The notes beneath the pieces are model-generated. The model worked only from the letters and a program-made list of their open reading frames with translations. It was not told the origin of the DNA and ran no database searches. Shown here in pieces: positions 53,691-63,194 of a DNA stretch of 64,000 bases; position 1 is the stretch's first letter, and every line of letters starts with the position of its first letter. The stretch is from Limnochorda pilosa. GTDB lineage: Bacteria > Bacillota > Limnochordia > Limnochordales > Limnochordaceae. The stretch lies in NCBI RefSeq assembly GCF_001544015.1, contig NZ_AP014924.1:1116001-1180000 (forward strand). Reading direction: 5' to 3'. The position numbers were made by a program, and so were the translations under genes.

Positions 53691-54155
53691 TCAGGTAACG
53701 CTTTGCGGCGGGGTTGAGGCGGGACCGTCCCGCCGGGCGCTCATCGCGAAGGTGAGGACGCCTTCGGCCGCGAGCTCGTCGCCCACCCAGGCCCGGGCCC
53801 GGCAACGGACGATGGGCCCCCGTTTCTTCAGGAGCTCCGTTTCGATGCGGAGCTGATCACCGGGCACCACCGGCCGGCGGAAACGGGTCTGGTCGATGCC
53901 GGCGAAGAGACCGGTGGTGCGGGAGTACTCGGGCGCCCGGTAGAGGAGGGCCGAGGCCACCTGCGCCATCGCCTCCACGATGAGCACCCCCGGCATGATC
54001 GGCTGCCCGGGGAAGTGGCCCTGGAAGAAGGGCTCGTTGAGGGTCACGTTCTTCAGGCCAACGGCCCGCCCATCCTCCGCCTCGAGGATCCGGTCCACCA
54101 GGAGGAAGGGGTAGCGATGGGGCATCACGTTCAGCAGCCACTGCGCGTCGAACAC
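53691..54155 (-). CDS. fabZ: 3-hydroxyacyl-ACP dehydratase FabZ
   Basis: A 154-residue hot-dog fold dehydratase of fatty-acid synthesis. The catalytic histidine is in [17 protein letters not shown] and the glutamate in [20 protein letters not shown]. The ATG at 54161 is three bases from the GGAGG site; the GTG two codons later (54155) has normal spacing and is chosen. It lies 41 bases after fabL and makes the enoyl-ACP that FabL reduces. Confidence 0.94.
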   Translation of the reverse strand: MFDAQWLLNVMPHRYPFLLVDRILEAEDGRAVGLKNVTLNEPFFQGHFPGQPIMPGVLIVEAMAQVASALLYRAPEYSRTTGLFAGIDQTRFRRPVVPGDQLRIETELLKKRGPIVRCRARAWVGDELAAEGVLTFAMSARRDGPASTPPQSVT

Positions 54156-54196
54156 GAGCATCGCCTCCTGCGGGGTGGATCGGTTACGGGTGCCGA

Positions 54197-54964
54197 TCAG
54201 CCTACCAGGGAAAGGCCCCCGTCCACCACGATCACCTGGCCCTGGATCATGGCAGCCTCGGGCGAGCAGAGGAAGGCCGCCACCCGGGCCAGGTCCTCGG
54301 GCTCCACCATGCGGCCCGCGGGAACCCGCCGCCTGGTTTCCTCCACGATCTCCCGGTAGTCGGGGAAGTGACGCAGGGCGTCGGTCTCCACGGCCCCGCC
54401 CGAAAGGGCGTTGACGGTGATGCCGAAGGGGGCCAGGTCCACGGCCAGGTACCGGGTGAGCGCCTCCAGGGCCGCCTTGGAGACCCCCACCCCCACGTAG
54501 CTGGGGAGCACCCGCTGGGAGCCCAGACTGGTGAGGTTGACGATGGCGCCCCCGCCCCGGGCCTTCATGCGGGGAACCGCCCGGCGCGCGCACAGGAAGG
54601 CGCCCCGGGCGTTGATGTTCATGGCCCAGTCCCAGTGCTTCGGCTCGAGCTCCTCCAGGGGGCGCAGGACCCCCGAGGCGGCGTTGTTCACCAGGATGTC
54701 GAGCCCGCCTGCCCAGCGGTCGAGCTGGTCGAAAAGGGCGTCGACCTTCTCCGGCTCGGCCACGTTCGCCTTGAACGCAGCCGCCTCGCCGCCCCGTTCC
54801 TCGATGGCTGCCACGGTCTCCTCGGCCGCCTGGCGGTTCCGCACGTAGTTCACCGCCACGCGGGCGCCGCGGCGGGCCAGCTCCAGCGCAATCGCCCGGC
54901 CGATCCCCCGGGAGCCGCCGGTGATGAGGGCGACCTTCCCCTCCATAGGCAGCGAGGACGTCAT
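54197..54964 (-). CDS. fabL: Enoyl-ACP reductase III FabL (SDR family)
   Basis: A 255-residue short-chain dehydrogenase. It has the NADPH motif ALITGGSRGIGRAIAL, NNAASGVLRP, and the catalytic region YVGVGVSKAALEALTRYLAV. The following NALSGGAVETDALRHFPDY and the tail IQGQVIVVDGGLSLVG match FabL of Bacillus rather than FabG, which lacks DALRHFP. It would reduce the enoyl-ACP made by FabZ. The ATG at 54964 follows GGAGGTGG. fabL-fabZ are divergent from plsX. Confidence 0.88.
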   Translation of the reverse strand: MTSSLPMEGKVALITGGSRGIGRAIALELARRGARVAVNYVRNRQAAEETVAAIEERGGEAAAFKANVAEPEKVDALFDQLDRWAGGLDILVNNAASGVLRPLEELEPKHWDWAMNINARGAFLCARRAVPRMKARGGGAIVNLTSLGSQRVLPSYVGVGVSKAALEALTRYLAVDLAPFGITVNALSGGAVETDALRHFPDYREIVEETRRRVPAGRMVEPEDLARVAAFLCSPEAAMIQGQVIVVDGGLSLVG

Positions 54965-55132
54965 GCCCACCTCCAGTCATGGAGCGCCGAAACCTTCGCC
55001 TGCTTCGACGGCGGCCGCGGGAAGTCCTCTCCTTATCATTGTGAACCGGGAAGGAGGCCCGGTCGTACACCATAGGAACCGGTGGCCCGGCGCTGGCCGG
55101 TGGGTGGACGCCGGAGGAGGGGGGCGGGTGGA

Positions 55133-56170
55133 ATGACTCCGGTGCGCGTCGCCGTCGACTGCATGGCGGGGGATCATGCCCCCGCTGAGCTGGTAGCCGG
55201 AGCGCTCGCCGCGCAAGACGATGGGGTGGAGCCCATCCTGGTGGGCGTGCCCGAGCAGCTCCTTCCCTTCCTTCCCGAAGGCGGTGGCGGCTGGTCCCTG
55301 GAGCCCTCGGGCCAGGCGGTGGCCGAGGGTGAGGCGCCGGCACAGGCCTTTCGGCGGCGGCCCGATGCCTCCGTCTTCCAGGCGGTGCGGCTGGTACGCG
55401 AGGGGCGGGCCGACGCGGCGGTGAGCGTGGGCAACACGGGCGCCGCCGTGGTGGCCGCGGCCCACGTGCTCGGCATGCTTGCCGCCGGCCGCCCGTGGGC
55501 GGGCGGGCCCGTGATCGGCTTCGCTCCGCGCACGGTCGTCCTCGACATGGGAGCCAACGTGGACGTGAGACCGGCCCAGTTCTTGGAGCTGGCCGCCATG
55601 GGCACGGCCTACGCCCGGGCCATGCTGGACGTCGCGGCGCCGCGGGTGGCGCTTCTGAGCATCGGGCGGGAGCAGGGCAAGGGCAATCGGCAGGTGAAGG
55701 AGGCCTATGACCTCCTGGCCGGCTCCGCGTTCCGCTTCGTGGGCAACGTGGAACCGTATGGCCTGCTGGCCGGCGACGCCGAGGTGGTGCTCTGCGACGG
55801 CTTCGTGGGCAACGCCGTCCTGAAAACGTCCGAGGCCCTTTCGGAGGCGATCCTGGCCCTGGCCCTGGCTGAGTTGTCGGGCCGGGCGCCTGAGGCGGAC
55901 CTGGCTCGCTTCATCCGGCGGGTCCGGGAGCACGTGCAGGTGGCCGAGCGGATGGGCGGGGGGCCGCTCCTGGGGGTGCGGGGTGTGGTGGTGGTGGGGC
56001 ACGGGGCCTCCAGGGTGGAGGCGGTCCGGAAGGCCATCTCCACTGCCCGCGATGCGGTGCGAGGCCGGCTGGTGGAGCGCATGGAGGAGGAGCTGCGGCG
56101 GCTGAGCCGGACGGAGGATCGCAAAGCCGAATCGCGGTCCTCTCGCGCTGGAGGAAACGCACGGAGCTAG
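55133..56170 (+). CDS. plsX: Phosphate acyltransferase PlsX
   Basis: A 345-residue PlsX, which converts acyl-ACP and phosphate into acyl-phosphate for phospholipid synthesis. Hallmarks are VAVDCMAGDHAPAELVAGAL at the N-terminus (VDAMGGDxxP type), SVGNTGAAVVAA, LLSIGREQGKGNRQVKEAYD, GNVEPYGLLAGDAEVVLCDG and FVGNAVLKTSE. The ATG at 55133 follows GGAGGAGGGGGG. No FapR gene or clear FapR site is seen in the divergent 168-bp gap with fabL. Confidence 0.93.
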   Translation: MTPVRVAVDCMAGDHAPAELVAGALAAQDDGVEPILVGVPEQLLPFLPEGGGGWSLEPSGQAVAEGEAPAQAFRRRPDASVFQAVRLVREGRADAAVSVGNTGAAVVAAAHVLGMLAAGRPWAGGPVIGFAPRTVVLDMGANVDVRPAQFLELAAMGTAYARAMLDVAAPRVALLSIGREQGKGNRQVKEAYDLLAGSAFRFVGNVEPYGLLAGDAEVVLCDGFVGNAVLKTSEALSEAILALALAELSGRAPEADLARFIRRVREHVQVAERMGGGPLLGVRGVVVVGHGASRVEAVRKAISTARDAVRGRLVERMEEELRRLSRTEDRKAESRSSRAGGNARS

Positions 56171-56438
56171 GCGGCCACGGGCCGGAAGCATCAGCCGAGC
56201 GGATGGCGCGCACCTGGGCTCCCACGTTAGCCTGGGGGACCTTCCGCGGGTGGGGAAGCGTTCCGCATATGGCGGTGCCCCCTGAGGAACCGGCTTACGC
56301 CCGGACCTGCCTCCCCTCTTCCATCGCGTGCCCTGGTTGCGGTATCCTGGAACAGGCTCGGAACCGACGGGCTGGCAGAGGCCCCGAGCCCGGGCGACCA
56401 TCGGTCGCGCCCCGTGGGGCGCCCAGGGAGGCAAACCC

Positions 56439-57536
56439 TTGCGCATTGCACTGATCGGACTTCGCCAATCGGGCCGGAGTACCCTCTTTCGACTGCTGGT
56501 GGGTGAGGGCGGCGGAACGGAGCGGGGCGGCGTCGGGCTGGGAACGGCCGAGGTGCCCGATCCCAGGGTGGACGCGCTGAGCGCCGCCTTTCGGCCCCGC
56601 AAGACCACCCGCGCCCGGCTCGAGCTGGCCGACCTCCCGGCGCTGGAGACCGGCGGGGACGCGGGGGGGACGGGGCCGAGCGCGGCCGCCTTCCTGCAGC
56701 AGGTGCAGGAAGCCGAGCTTCTGGTGCACGTCTGCCGGGCCTTCGCGTCGGACTATGTGCCCCACCCCCTGGGAAGCGTGGACCCCCTGCGCGACGCCCG
56801 GCGGGTGGAGGAGGAGCTGGTCCTGGCCGACTGGTCCATGCTCTCCCGGCGGCTGGAACGCATGGCCAAGGAGACCTCTCGCGCCGACGTGGCCAGGCAG
56901 CAGGAGAAGGCGCTGCTGGAGCGGGTGGCGGCCGCGCTCGAGGAAGGGCGGCCCGTCCGGGTCGAGGGCTTCGAGGAGTCCGAGGACCGGCTGCTCCGGC
57001 CCTACACGCTCCTGAGCCAAAAGCCGTGCCTGCTGGTGCTGAACCTGGACGAGGAGGGCTGGTCGCGGGCGGCCCGCGGCGAGGCCGCCCTCGAGGGGCA
57101 GGCCGCCCTGGAGACGTGGGCCGCCGAGCACGGCCTTTCGACGATCATGGTCTCCGCGGAGCTGGAACGCCAGGTGGAGGAGCTGGAGCCCCAGGATCGA
57201 GGCGAGTTCCTTCAGGAGCTGGGCATCTCCGAACGCGGCCTGGACCGGGTCGCCCGCGCCGCGTACGGGGCCTGCGGCCTCATCTCCTTCTTCACCGTGG
57301 GGGAGGACGAGGTGAAGGCGTGGACCGTCCGCCGGGGCGCCTCGGCCCTGGAAGCGGCTGGCAAGATCCACTCGGACATCGCCCGGGGCTTCATACGCGC
57401 CGAGGTCTGCGCGTACGAGGCGTTCCAGCGGTTGGGGAGCCTGCAGAGGGCCCGCGAAGAGGGAGCCCTGCGCCTGGAGGGGAAAGGGTACACCGTCCAG
57501 GACGGGGACATCGTTCACTTCCGGTTCAACGTGTGA
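56439..57536 (+). CDS. YchF-like GTPase/ATPase with altered P-loop
   Basis: A 365-residue OBG-type protein of the YchF/OLA1 group with the usual length, a coiled-coil central insert (LERMAKETSRADVARQQEKA) and a C-terminal TGS domain (AWTVRRGASALEAAGKIHSD, LEGKGYTVQDGDIVHFRFNV). The G1 P-loop is GLRQSGRST, whereas YchF normally has GLPNVGKST; the lysine that holds the phosphates is replaced by arginine. The nucleotide-specificity motif appears as LNLDEE. The TTG at 56439 follows GGGAGG. It may be a non-canonical paralogue with weak or no hydrolysis. Confidence 0.85.
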   Translation: MRIALIGLRQSGRSTLFRLLVGEGGGTERGGVGLGTAEVPDPRVDALSAAFRPRKTTRARLELADLPALETGGDAGGTGPSAAAFLQQVQEAELLVHVCRAFASDYVPHPLGSVDPLRDARRVEEELVLADWSMLSRRLERMAKETSRADVARQQEKALLERVAAALEEGRPVRVEGFEESEDRLLRPYTLLSQKPCLLVLNLDEEGWSRAARGEAALEGQAALETWAAEHGLSTIMVSAELERQVEELEPQDRGEFLQELGISERGLDRVARAAYGACGLISFFTVGEDEVKAWTVRRGASALEAAGKIHSDIARGFIRAEVCAYEAFQRLGSLQRAREEGALRLEGKGYTVQDGDIVHFRFNV

Positions 57537-57608
57537 AGCGCCGGCGATCGAGACGCGCGAAGCCCGGCGCGTCGTGGAGGTTCCATCGAGCGAAAAGGGG
57601 TGGCTCGT

Positions 57609-58559
57609 GTGCGCTACGCGTCCTACCGCCTGAACGGGGCGGATCGGGTGGGCCTGATCGAAGAGGATCGCATCTACGACCTGATGGAGCTGATCCGGCT
57701 GGAAGGTGAGTTCGAGCTTCCGGCCGAGGACCCGCGGCCCCGCACCATGCTGGACGTCCTCCGGCTGGGTCCGGAGCTGTGGAGCCACGCCCGCGGGCTG
57801 GTGGAGCGGGCCGAGCGGCACCGTACCTCCGACCCGGACCGCTGGGAGGTCCTGAAGGCCCAGGGCAGCGTGCTGCTCCTTCAGGAGCTGGAGGCCCGGG
57901 GGGGCCGGCTTGTCGCCCCCATTCCCCGTCCCGCCAAGAACCTGGTCTGCCTGGGGCGGAACTACCGGGCCCACGCGGTCGAGCGCGGCGAGGAGGTTCC
58001 CGAGGTGCCCGTCTTCTTCACCAAGGCGCCCACCTGCGTCATCGGGCCCGGCGAGCCCATCCGTTACCCCGAGGCGACCCGCATGCTGGACTACGAAGGG
58101 GAGCTGGCGGTGGTGATCGGCGTGGGCGGGAGGCAGATTGCCAAGGAGCACGCCCTCGACCACGTCTTCGGCTACACGATCCTGAACGACGTGACCGCTC
58201 GCGACCTGCAGCGTCGCCACGGCCAGTGGTTCCGGGGCAAGAGCCTGGACACCTTCGGACCCATGGGTCCCTGGATCGTTCCCGCTGCGGAGGTCCCGGA
58301 CCCCCAGGCGCTCCGGATCCGCACCTGGGTCAACGGGGAGCTGCGCCAGGACGCCTCCACCTCCCAGATGGTCTTCTCGGTCGCCGAGACCATCGCCTGG
58401 CTCTCGGACGGGATCACCCTGGAGCCGGGCGACATCCTCTCCACGGGCACGCCGGCGGGGGTGGGGGAATCGGGCGGCGACGCCACCCTGCTCCATCCCG
58501 GCGACGTGGTCCGCATCGAAGTCGAGGGCATCGGGACGCTGGAGAACCGGGTGGAGTAG
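57609..58559 (+). CDS. Fumarylacetoacetate hydrolase family protein
   Basis: A 316-residue FAH-superfamily enzyme (2-hydroxyhepta-2,4-diene-1,7-dioate isomerase or acylpyruvase type). The C-terminal catalytic domain starts NLVCLGRNYRAHAVE and has metal ligands in LDYEGELAVVIG (E-x-E with D later), FGYTILNDVTARDLQRR, WFRGKSLDTFGPMGPW and LSTGTPAGVGES. The N-terminal domain RYASYRLNGADRVGLIEED is usual. The start is the GTG at 57609, eight bases after AAAAGGGG; a GTG three codons earlier is possible. Confidence 0.9.
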   Translation: MRYASYRLNGADRVGLIEEDRIYDLMELIRLEGEFELPAEDPRPRTMLDVLRLGPELWSHARGLVERAERHRTSDPDRWEVLKAQGSVLLLQELEARGGRLVAPIPRPAKNLVCLGRNYRAHAVERGEEVPEVPVFFTKAPTCVIGPGEPIRYPEATRMLDYEGELAVVIGVGGRQIAKEHALDHVFGYTILNDVTARDLQRRHGQWFRGKSLDTFGPMGPWIVPAAEVPDPQALRIRTWVNGELRQDASTSQMVFSVAETIAWLSDGITLEPGDILSTGTPAGVGESGGDATLLHPGDVVRIEVEGIGTLENRVE

Positions 58560-58605
58560 CGCGGGCAGGCGGGGGCACGCGCGGCCGGTCGGGTGGCGGC
58601 GGAGG

Positions 58606-59520
58606 TTAGCGGGGGCCGCGGCCGCGAGCCATGGCCGCCGCTCCGGCCCCCGCGGCCAGGAGCGGAAGGATCAGAGCCACGGCCAGGTCCAGCTCCAGCG
58701 GCATCTGGTGGAAGTCGAGCAGGACGTGGCGCAGCAGGTCCAGCTGGTACGTGACCGGGTTCGCGTAGACCAGCGCCTGGAGCCAACCCGGCAGCTGGAC
58801 CACCCAGCCTCCCGCCAGGGTGTGGATGCCGATGGCCTGGAGCTGCCGGCGGAGCTCGTCGGGAATCTCCAGGAAGCCCACCCCGCCGATGATCCCCTTG
58901 AGCGGGAAGATCGACCCCGAAAGGAAGTAGAGGGGGAGCACCACGCCGTTGGAGATGCTCCCGAACCCCTCGAAGGTGCGCATGCGGGAGGCGATGACCA
59001 GGCCCACGGCGGTGAGGAAGACCCCCACGGAGAGCATCACGGCCCAGGCCAGGAGCACCCGCGGAGCCTCCAGGAACACGCCCACCAGCGGCGCGAAGGC
59101 GAGGGCGACGGTGCCCTGGATCACGGAGACGGTGGCGCCGCCCAGGAGCTTCCCGAGCGCCACGGAGAGCATCGGGGCGGGGGAGACGGCCACCTCCCGC
59201 AGGAGGCCCACCTCCCGGTCCCAGACCAGGGCCATGGCCGACTGGGTCGAGGCGAAGATGACGTTGAGGGTGATCACCCCCGGGAGGATGTACTGCCCGT
59301 AGGTGTACCCCTCGATGTCCCGGAAAGAGGCCCCCAGGCCGAAGCCCAGGATCACCAGCCAGAGTACCGTACGGGAGATCCCTCCGAACCACTGGCCCCG
59401 GTCGCGGCGGGAGCGGAGAAGCTCCCGGCGCCACATCACCCAGACGATCACCGGGTCCAGGAATCGGGCGGGCACCCGCCGGAAGCCGGGCTGCACCGAA
59501 GGAAGCGCAGCGTCCGTCAT
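58606..59520 (-). CDS. ABC-2 type permease of a PQQ/alcohol-oxidation-associated exporter
   Basis: A 304-residue ABC-2 permease with six helices (first at LWLVILGFGLGASF) and the DrrB-like segment ALVWDREVGLLREVAVSPAP; PLYFLSGSIFPL is also typical of this family. The ATG overlaps the stop of the ATPase gene (ATGA). With the ATPase, propeller and binding-protein genes it matches the gene set found with PQQ-dependent alcohol dehydrogenases (PedC-like permease). The transported compound is not known. Confidence 0.88.
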   Translation of the reverse strand: MTDAALPSVQPGFRRVPARFLDPVIVWVMWRRELLRSRRDRGQWFGGISRTVLWLVILGFGLGASFRDIEGYTYGQYILPGVITLNVIFASTQSAMALVWDREVGLLREVAVSPAPMLSVALGKLLGGATVSVIQGTVALAFAPLVGVFLEAPRVLLAWAVMLSVGVFLTAVGLVIASRMRTFEGFGSISNGVVLPLYFLSGSIFPLKGIIGGVGFLEIPDELRRQLQAIGIHTLAGGWVVQLPGWLQALVYANPVTYQLDLLRHVLLDFHQMPLELDLAVALILPLLAAGAGAAAMARGRGPR

Positions 59521-60413
59521 CGGGTCAGCTCGCCCCCCTTCCGGTGAAAGCTGAGGATCTGCTCCCGGGGCCCCGCCTCCTCGTCGCGCAGGGGGGCGCC
59601 GGTGAGCGCGAGGAAGACTTCCTCCAGGGTGGCTCCCTCCCGGCCCAGCACCCGCCGCTTCAGCTCGGCCGGGGTGCCCAGCTCCAGCAGGCGCCCGCGG
59701 TCCACGATGGCCACCCGATCGCAGGCCTCAGCCTCCGGCAGGTAGTGGGTGGTCACCAGCGCCGTGAGTCCGTCGCGCCGGAGCGTCTCCACTTGCTCCC
59801 AGAGCCGGCGGCGCGCCTGGGGATCCAGGCCCAGGGTGGGCTCATCCAGGACGAGGACCCGCGGCCCGTGCATCAGCGCCCGGGCCAGCTCCAGCCGGCG
59901 CCTCATGCCGCCGGAGAAGGCCCGTACGGTTTGACCGGCCCTCGCCGCGAGCTCCGCCCAGGCCAGGGCCCGATCCACCGTCTCCCGCACCCAGGCTCGC
60001 CGGATGCCCTGCAGGTGGGCGTGCACCTCCAGGTTCTCCCGGGCCGTGAGCCGTTCGTCCAGGGCGGGCTCCTGAAAGACCACGCCGATCTGGGCTCGGA
60101 CCTCCCGAGGCTGCCGGAGCACATCGAAGCCGGCCACGTGGGCGGTTCCTCCGGTGGGCCGGAGGACGGTGGTGAGCATGTGCACCGTGGTGCTCTTCCC
60201 TGCGCCGTTGGGACCCAGCAGGGCGAAGAGCTCGCCCTCGCGCACCTCCAGGGTGAGGCCGTCCACCGCGGTCAGGTCTCCGAACCGCCGGGTGAGCCCC
60301 TGGCAGCGTACGGAGGCTGCCCCGCCGGCGACAGCAGGGCCTCGACGCTCCAGCCCCGCCACCTCCGCCGGCTCCGCAGCGGGAAGGGCGCCGGCGCGTG
60401 ACTCGTCCTGCAT
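59517..60413 (-). CDS. ABC-2 type transporter ATP-binding protein, PQQ-system associated
   Basis: A 298-residue ATPase with about 40 non-conserved N-terminal residues. Walker A GPNGAGKSTTVHML, Q-loop GVVFQEPALDERL, signature VRAFSGGMRRRLELARAL, Walker B VLVLDEPTLGLDPQAR and H-loop VTTHYLPEAEACD. The Q-loop and YLPEAEACD details are of the PQQ_ABC_ATP type. The ATG at 60413 follows AGGAGGCGG; the frame stays open upstream for 99 codons with a signal-peptide-like stretch that is probably not part of it. Confidence 0.9.
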   Translation of the reverse strand: MQDESRAGALPAAEPAEVAGLERRGPAVAGGAASVRCQGLTRRFGDLTAVDGLTLEVREGELFALLGPNGAGKSTTVHMLTTVLRPTGGTAHVAGFDVLRQPREVRAQIGVVFQEPALDERLTARENLEVHAHLQGIRRAWVRETVDRALAWAELAARAGQTVRAFSGGMRRRLELARALMHGPRVLVLDEPTLGLDPQARRRLWEQVETLRRDGLTALVTTHYLPEAEACDRVAIVDRGRLLELGTPAELKRRVLGREGATLEEVFLALTGAPLRDEEAGPREQILSFHRKGGELTR

Positions 60414-60678
60414 GCTCCCGCCTCCTCTTTGGTCTGGTTCCTTGCAGCCGACGCCTTCCTCCGGATCGCCGCGGGCATCTCGTCCCCCAGCAGGTGCTCC
60501 ACCACCGACGCCGGTTGGGGTGCCAGCACCGAGGCCGGCGACGGCGGCGCGGGCGGCCGTCGGAAGGAGGGCCCAGGAGAGGCTCCCAGCGGTGAACAGG
60601 ATCGCCAGCGCCGCGACCCACCCGGGGCGGACCACCCGGAGGCGGTGGGGCAGCCCTGGCCGGGGGCGGGCCCGCACC

Positions 60679-61785
60679 TCACGAGCCGGGAAGGAGCCCG
60701 ATGGCCACATCGTGGGTCCCCCTTCCTGCCTGGATGCTCCGGATCACCTGGAGGCTGTCGGCGTCGATGACGGTCACGCTGTCCGAGAGCCCGTCCGCGG
60801 TGTAGACCCGCGTGCCGTCGGGTGAGACCGCGATGCCCCAGGGGCGGCGCCCCATCCGCTCGCGGATCACCTTCACGACCTCGTTGGTCTCCGTGTCCAC
60901 CACGAAGACCGCGTTCACGCCGCCGCCCGCGGCGTAGAGCCGCGTGCCGTCGGGGGAGAGGGCCAGCCCCACCAGGCGGGAGTCGCGCCCCAGCGAGACG
61001 GTGGCGACCACGCTGTGGTCCGACGTGTCCATCACCGACACGGTCCCGCCGATCTCCGCGGAGACGTACGCCCGGGACCCGTCGGGAGAGAAGAGGACGA
61101 TGCGGGGCCGGGCACCCACCAGCACGTGCTTGACCACCTGCAGCGCCCGGGCGTCGATCACGGTCACCGTGTGGCTCGCCTCCCCGGTGACGTACACCCA
61201 CTTCCCGTCGGGGCTGATGCCGACGCCCTCGGGCTCGATGCCGGTGGGGAAGGCGCCCAGGACCTCGCCGGTGGCGATGTCGAAGCCCGTGGCCTGGGCG
61301 GCGTCCTCGTTCGCCGCCCAAAGCTGGGTGCCGTCAGGGCTCACCGCCAGGCGCTCGGGATCGGTGCCCACCCGGTACTCGCCCCTCACTTCGGCCGTGG
61401 CCACGTCGATGGCCACGATCTTGTCCTCGTCGCTCTCCACCCGGGGAGAGAAGTCGCTGAGGGCCACGAAGACGGTGCCGCCGTCGGGGCTCACCGCAAG
61501 CCCTCTGGGGCGCGCCCTGCCCGCCTCCGTCACCCGTAGGGTCTTCAGCACCTGGCCGTTCTCCGGGTCGATGACGGTTACGCTGCCCCCGTACTCATTG
61601 GAAGCGAAGACCCGGTACGCCGATTGCGCGAGGAGGCGAGGCGCGGGCAGGGGCACGAGGAGCAGCAGGACCATCGCGATCGCCCGCGACGGCCCGCGAG
61701 GAGCGCGGGCGGGGCAAGGCGGGTGCGGGTCGGAGGGACCTGGGGCGGCGGTGGTGGGGGATGACCGTCGGAAGGGTCGGGTCAT
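60679..61785 (-). CDS. YVTN-type beta-propeller protein, PQQ-dependent catabolism associated
   Basis: A 368-residue exported protein. An unusually long n-region precedes the hydrophobic core (AIAMVLLLLVPLPAPRLLAQ). Seven repeats follow with the core SPDGxxxYV and VTVIDxxxxxVV, a seven-bladed propeller, as in the PQQ-associated beta-propeller family. AAGGAGGGA precedes the ATG at 61785. Such proteins accompany quinoprotein dehydrogenases and may scaffold the electron-transfer chain in the periplasm. It lies between the binding-protein and ABC ATPase genes. Confidence 0.9.
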   Translation of the reverse strand: MTRPFRRSSPTTAAPGPSDPHPPCPARAPRGPSRAIAMVLLLLVPLPAPRLLAQSAYRVFASNEYGGSVTVIDPENGQVLKTLRVTEAGRARPRGLAVSPDGGTVFVALSDFSPRVESDEDKIVAIDVATAEVRGEYRVGTDPERLAVSPDGTQLWAANEDAAQATGFDIATGEVLGAFPTGIEPEGVGISPDGKWVYVTGEASHTVTVIDARALQVVKHVLVGARPRIVLFSPDGSRAYVSAEIGGTVSVMDTSDHSVVATVSLGRDSRLVGLALSPDGTRLYAAGGGVNAVFVVDTETNEVVKVIRERMGRRPWGIAVSPDGTRVYTADGLSDSVTVIDADSLQVIRSIQAGRGTHDVAIGLLPGS

Positions 61786-61862
61786 ACGTTGCGTCCCTCC
61801 TTGTCGCGGCGGATGCGTGTCACGCGGAGGTCCAGGGCGCTCCCCCTCCGGGCATGTGGCTC

Positions 61863-63194
61863 TCACCCCGTGAAGCTGCAGCCGGACCGGTCCGCTGCAT
61901 CGCCGATCTGGTCCAGCATCTCGTTGGGGCTGAAACCCGGGCGGGAGATGGCCGGGAGCTGGCCCACCAGGGCTGCCAGGCCCAGCGGATCGGACGCATC
62001 CTCCTGCACCTTCACCAGGAAGACCGTCTCCCGCAGCTGGTGGTCCCAGGGCCGGAAGGAGACGCCGATCCCCTTGTAGACGTCGAAGAGCGTCGCTTCC
62101 CCTTCCAGGTAGGCCGCGAGCTGGCCCGGGTCCGTCGTCCCGGCGAAGGAGGCCGCCTCCCACAGGATCTTCACCGACGCCCAGGCGGCCCAAGCGGGGG
62201 GATCCATGGGCTGGCCCCACCGTTCGAGGAAGCGGGCGTTCAGCTCACGTCCCCCGTAGTTGTCCAGGGTCGCCTCCCAGAGGGTGGCGCGGTAGCCAGT
62301 CCCGGTCCGGGGCGCCGAGGTGCGGGCGGCCGCGAAGAAGGTGCGGGTCTGGGCGACGGCCTCAGGGAAGCCGGTGACCCGGTGGGGAAGACCCGCCTCC
62401 TCGTACTGGCCCAGGAAGTCGAGCTGGCCCACCCCGTCCAGGAGGAGCAGCACGAGGTCGGGTTTGGCCTCCCGGATCTGCTCCAACACCGGGCGGTACT
62501 CGGGTTCGCCTGGCGCGACGCTGGCGTTCCCCGCCTCCCTCCCTCCCCAGTGGCGCTGGGCGAGGGCGTGCCGGGCCCGCTCGAGCCGTGCACGGCCCTC
62601 GGGGGCGTCGGGCGTCACGAAGAACCAGCGCCGGGCGCCCTGGCGGACGAACCAGTCGGCCACAGCGTCCAGGTACATGGCGGCGCTGGCCTCCACGTGG
62701 AAGGTATGGCGCCGGCACCCCTCGTGCCGCAGGGCGTCGCTCGCGCAGCCGATATTGAGGAAGAGCGCCCCTCGCTGCTCGGCCAGGTCTGCGAGGGCGG
62801 AGCAGCCCTCCGGGTCGAAGCCGCCCAGGATGCCGTAGACGCCCTCGCGTGCCATGAGGCGCGCCGCCGCCCGCACGGCGGCCGCGGGCGTGGGGGCGCT
62901 GGCCGTCAGGACTTCGAAGCGACGCCCCAGCATCTCGGCGATCCCCGAGAACTCCTCACCGGCCATGATGGCGCCCTTCCGGGCGGCCTCGCCCGCCACC
63001 TGGTACGTGGCCGCCGAGACGGGCGAGATCCCCGTGCGTACCGGGCCCACGTAGGCCACGCGCAGGGGCTCGGCCTGAGCCCTTGCCCGGAGTGGGGCGA
63101 TCGACGCGGGCGGGCTGCCGGCCAGGAGCCCTGCTGCCAGCCGGGCCGCCCCCGCCAGGAAGCGGCGTCGCGACATGCCGCGTGGCAGGCTCAC
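61863..63194 (-). CDS. Tat-exported ABC-type substrate-binding protein, PQQ-system associated
   Basis: A 443-residue type-I periplasmic binding protein with a twin-arginine signal (SRRRFLAGAARLAAGLLAG). The mature part LRVAYVGPVRTGISPVSA and later YGILGGFDPEGCSALADLAE, ALFLNIGCASDALRHEGC fit the PQQ_ABC_bind family, where the C-A-S-D and R-R-x-x-F-H-x segments are conserved. Use of the Tat route suggests folding or a cofactor before export. The GTG at 63194 overlaps the upstream stop (GTGA). It shares the operon with the propeller and fusion genes. Confidence 0.87.
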   Translation of the reverse strand: MSLPRGMSRRRFLAGAARLAAGLLAGSPPASIAPLRARAQAEPLRVAYVGPVRTGISPVSAATYQVAGEAARKGAIMAGEEFSGIAEMLGRRFEVLTASAPTPAAAVRAAARLMAREGVYGILGGFDPEGCSALADLAEQRGALFLNIGCASDALRHEGCRRHTFHVEASAAMYLDAVADWFVRQGARRWFFVTPDAPEGRARLERARHALAQRHWGGREAGNASVAPGEPEYRPVLEQIREAKPDLVLLLLDGVGQLDFLGQYEEAGLPHRVTGFPEAVAQTRTFFAAARTSAPRTGTGYRATLWEATLDNYGGRELNARFLERWGQPMDPPAWAAWASVKILWEAASFAGTTDPGQLAAYLEGEATLFDVYKGIGVSFRPWDHQLRETVFLVKVQEDASDPLGLAALVGQLPAISRPGFSPNEMLDQIGDAADRSGCSFTG

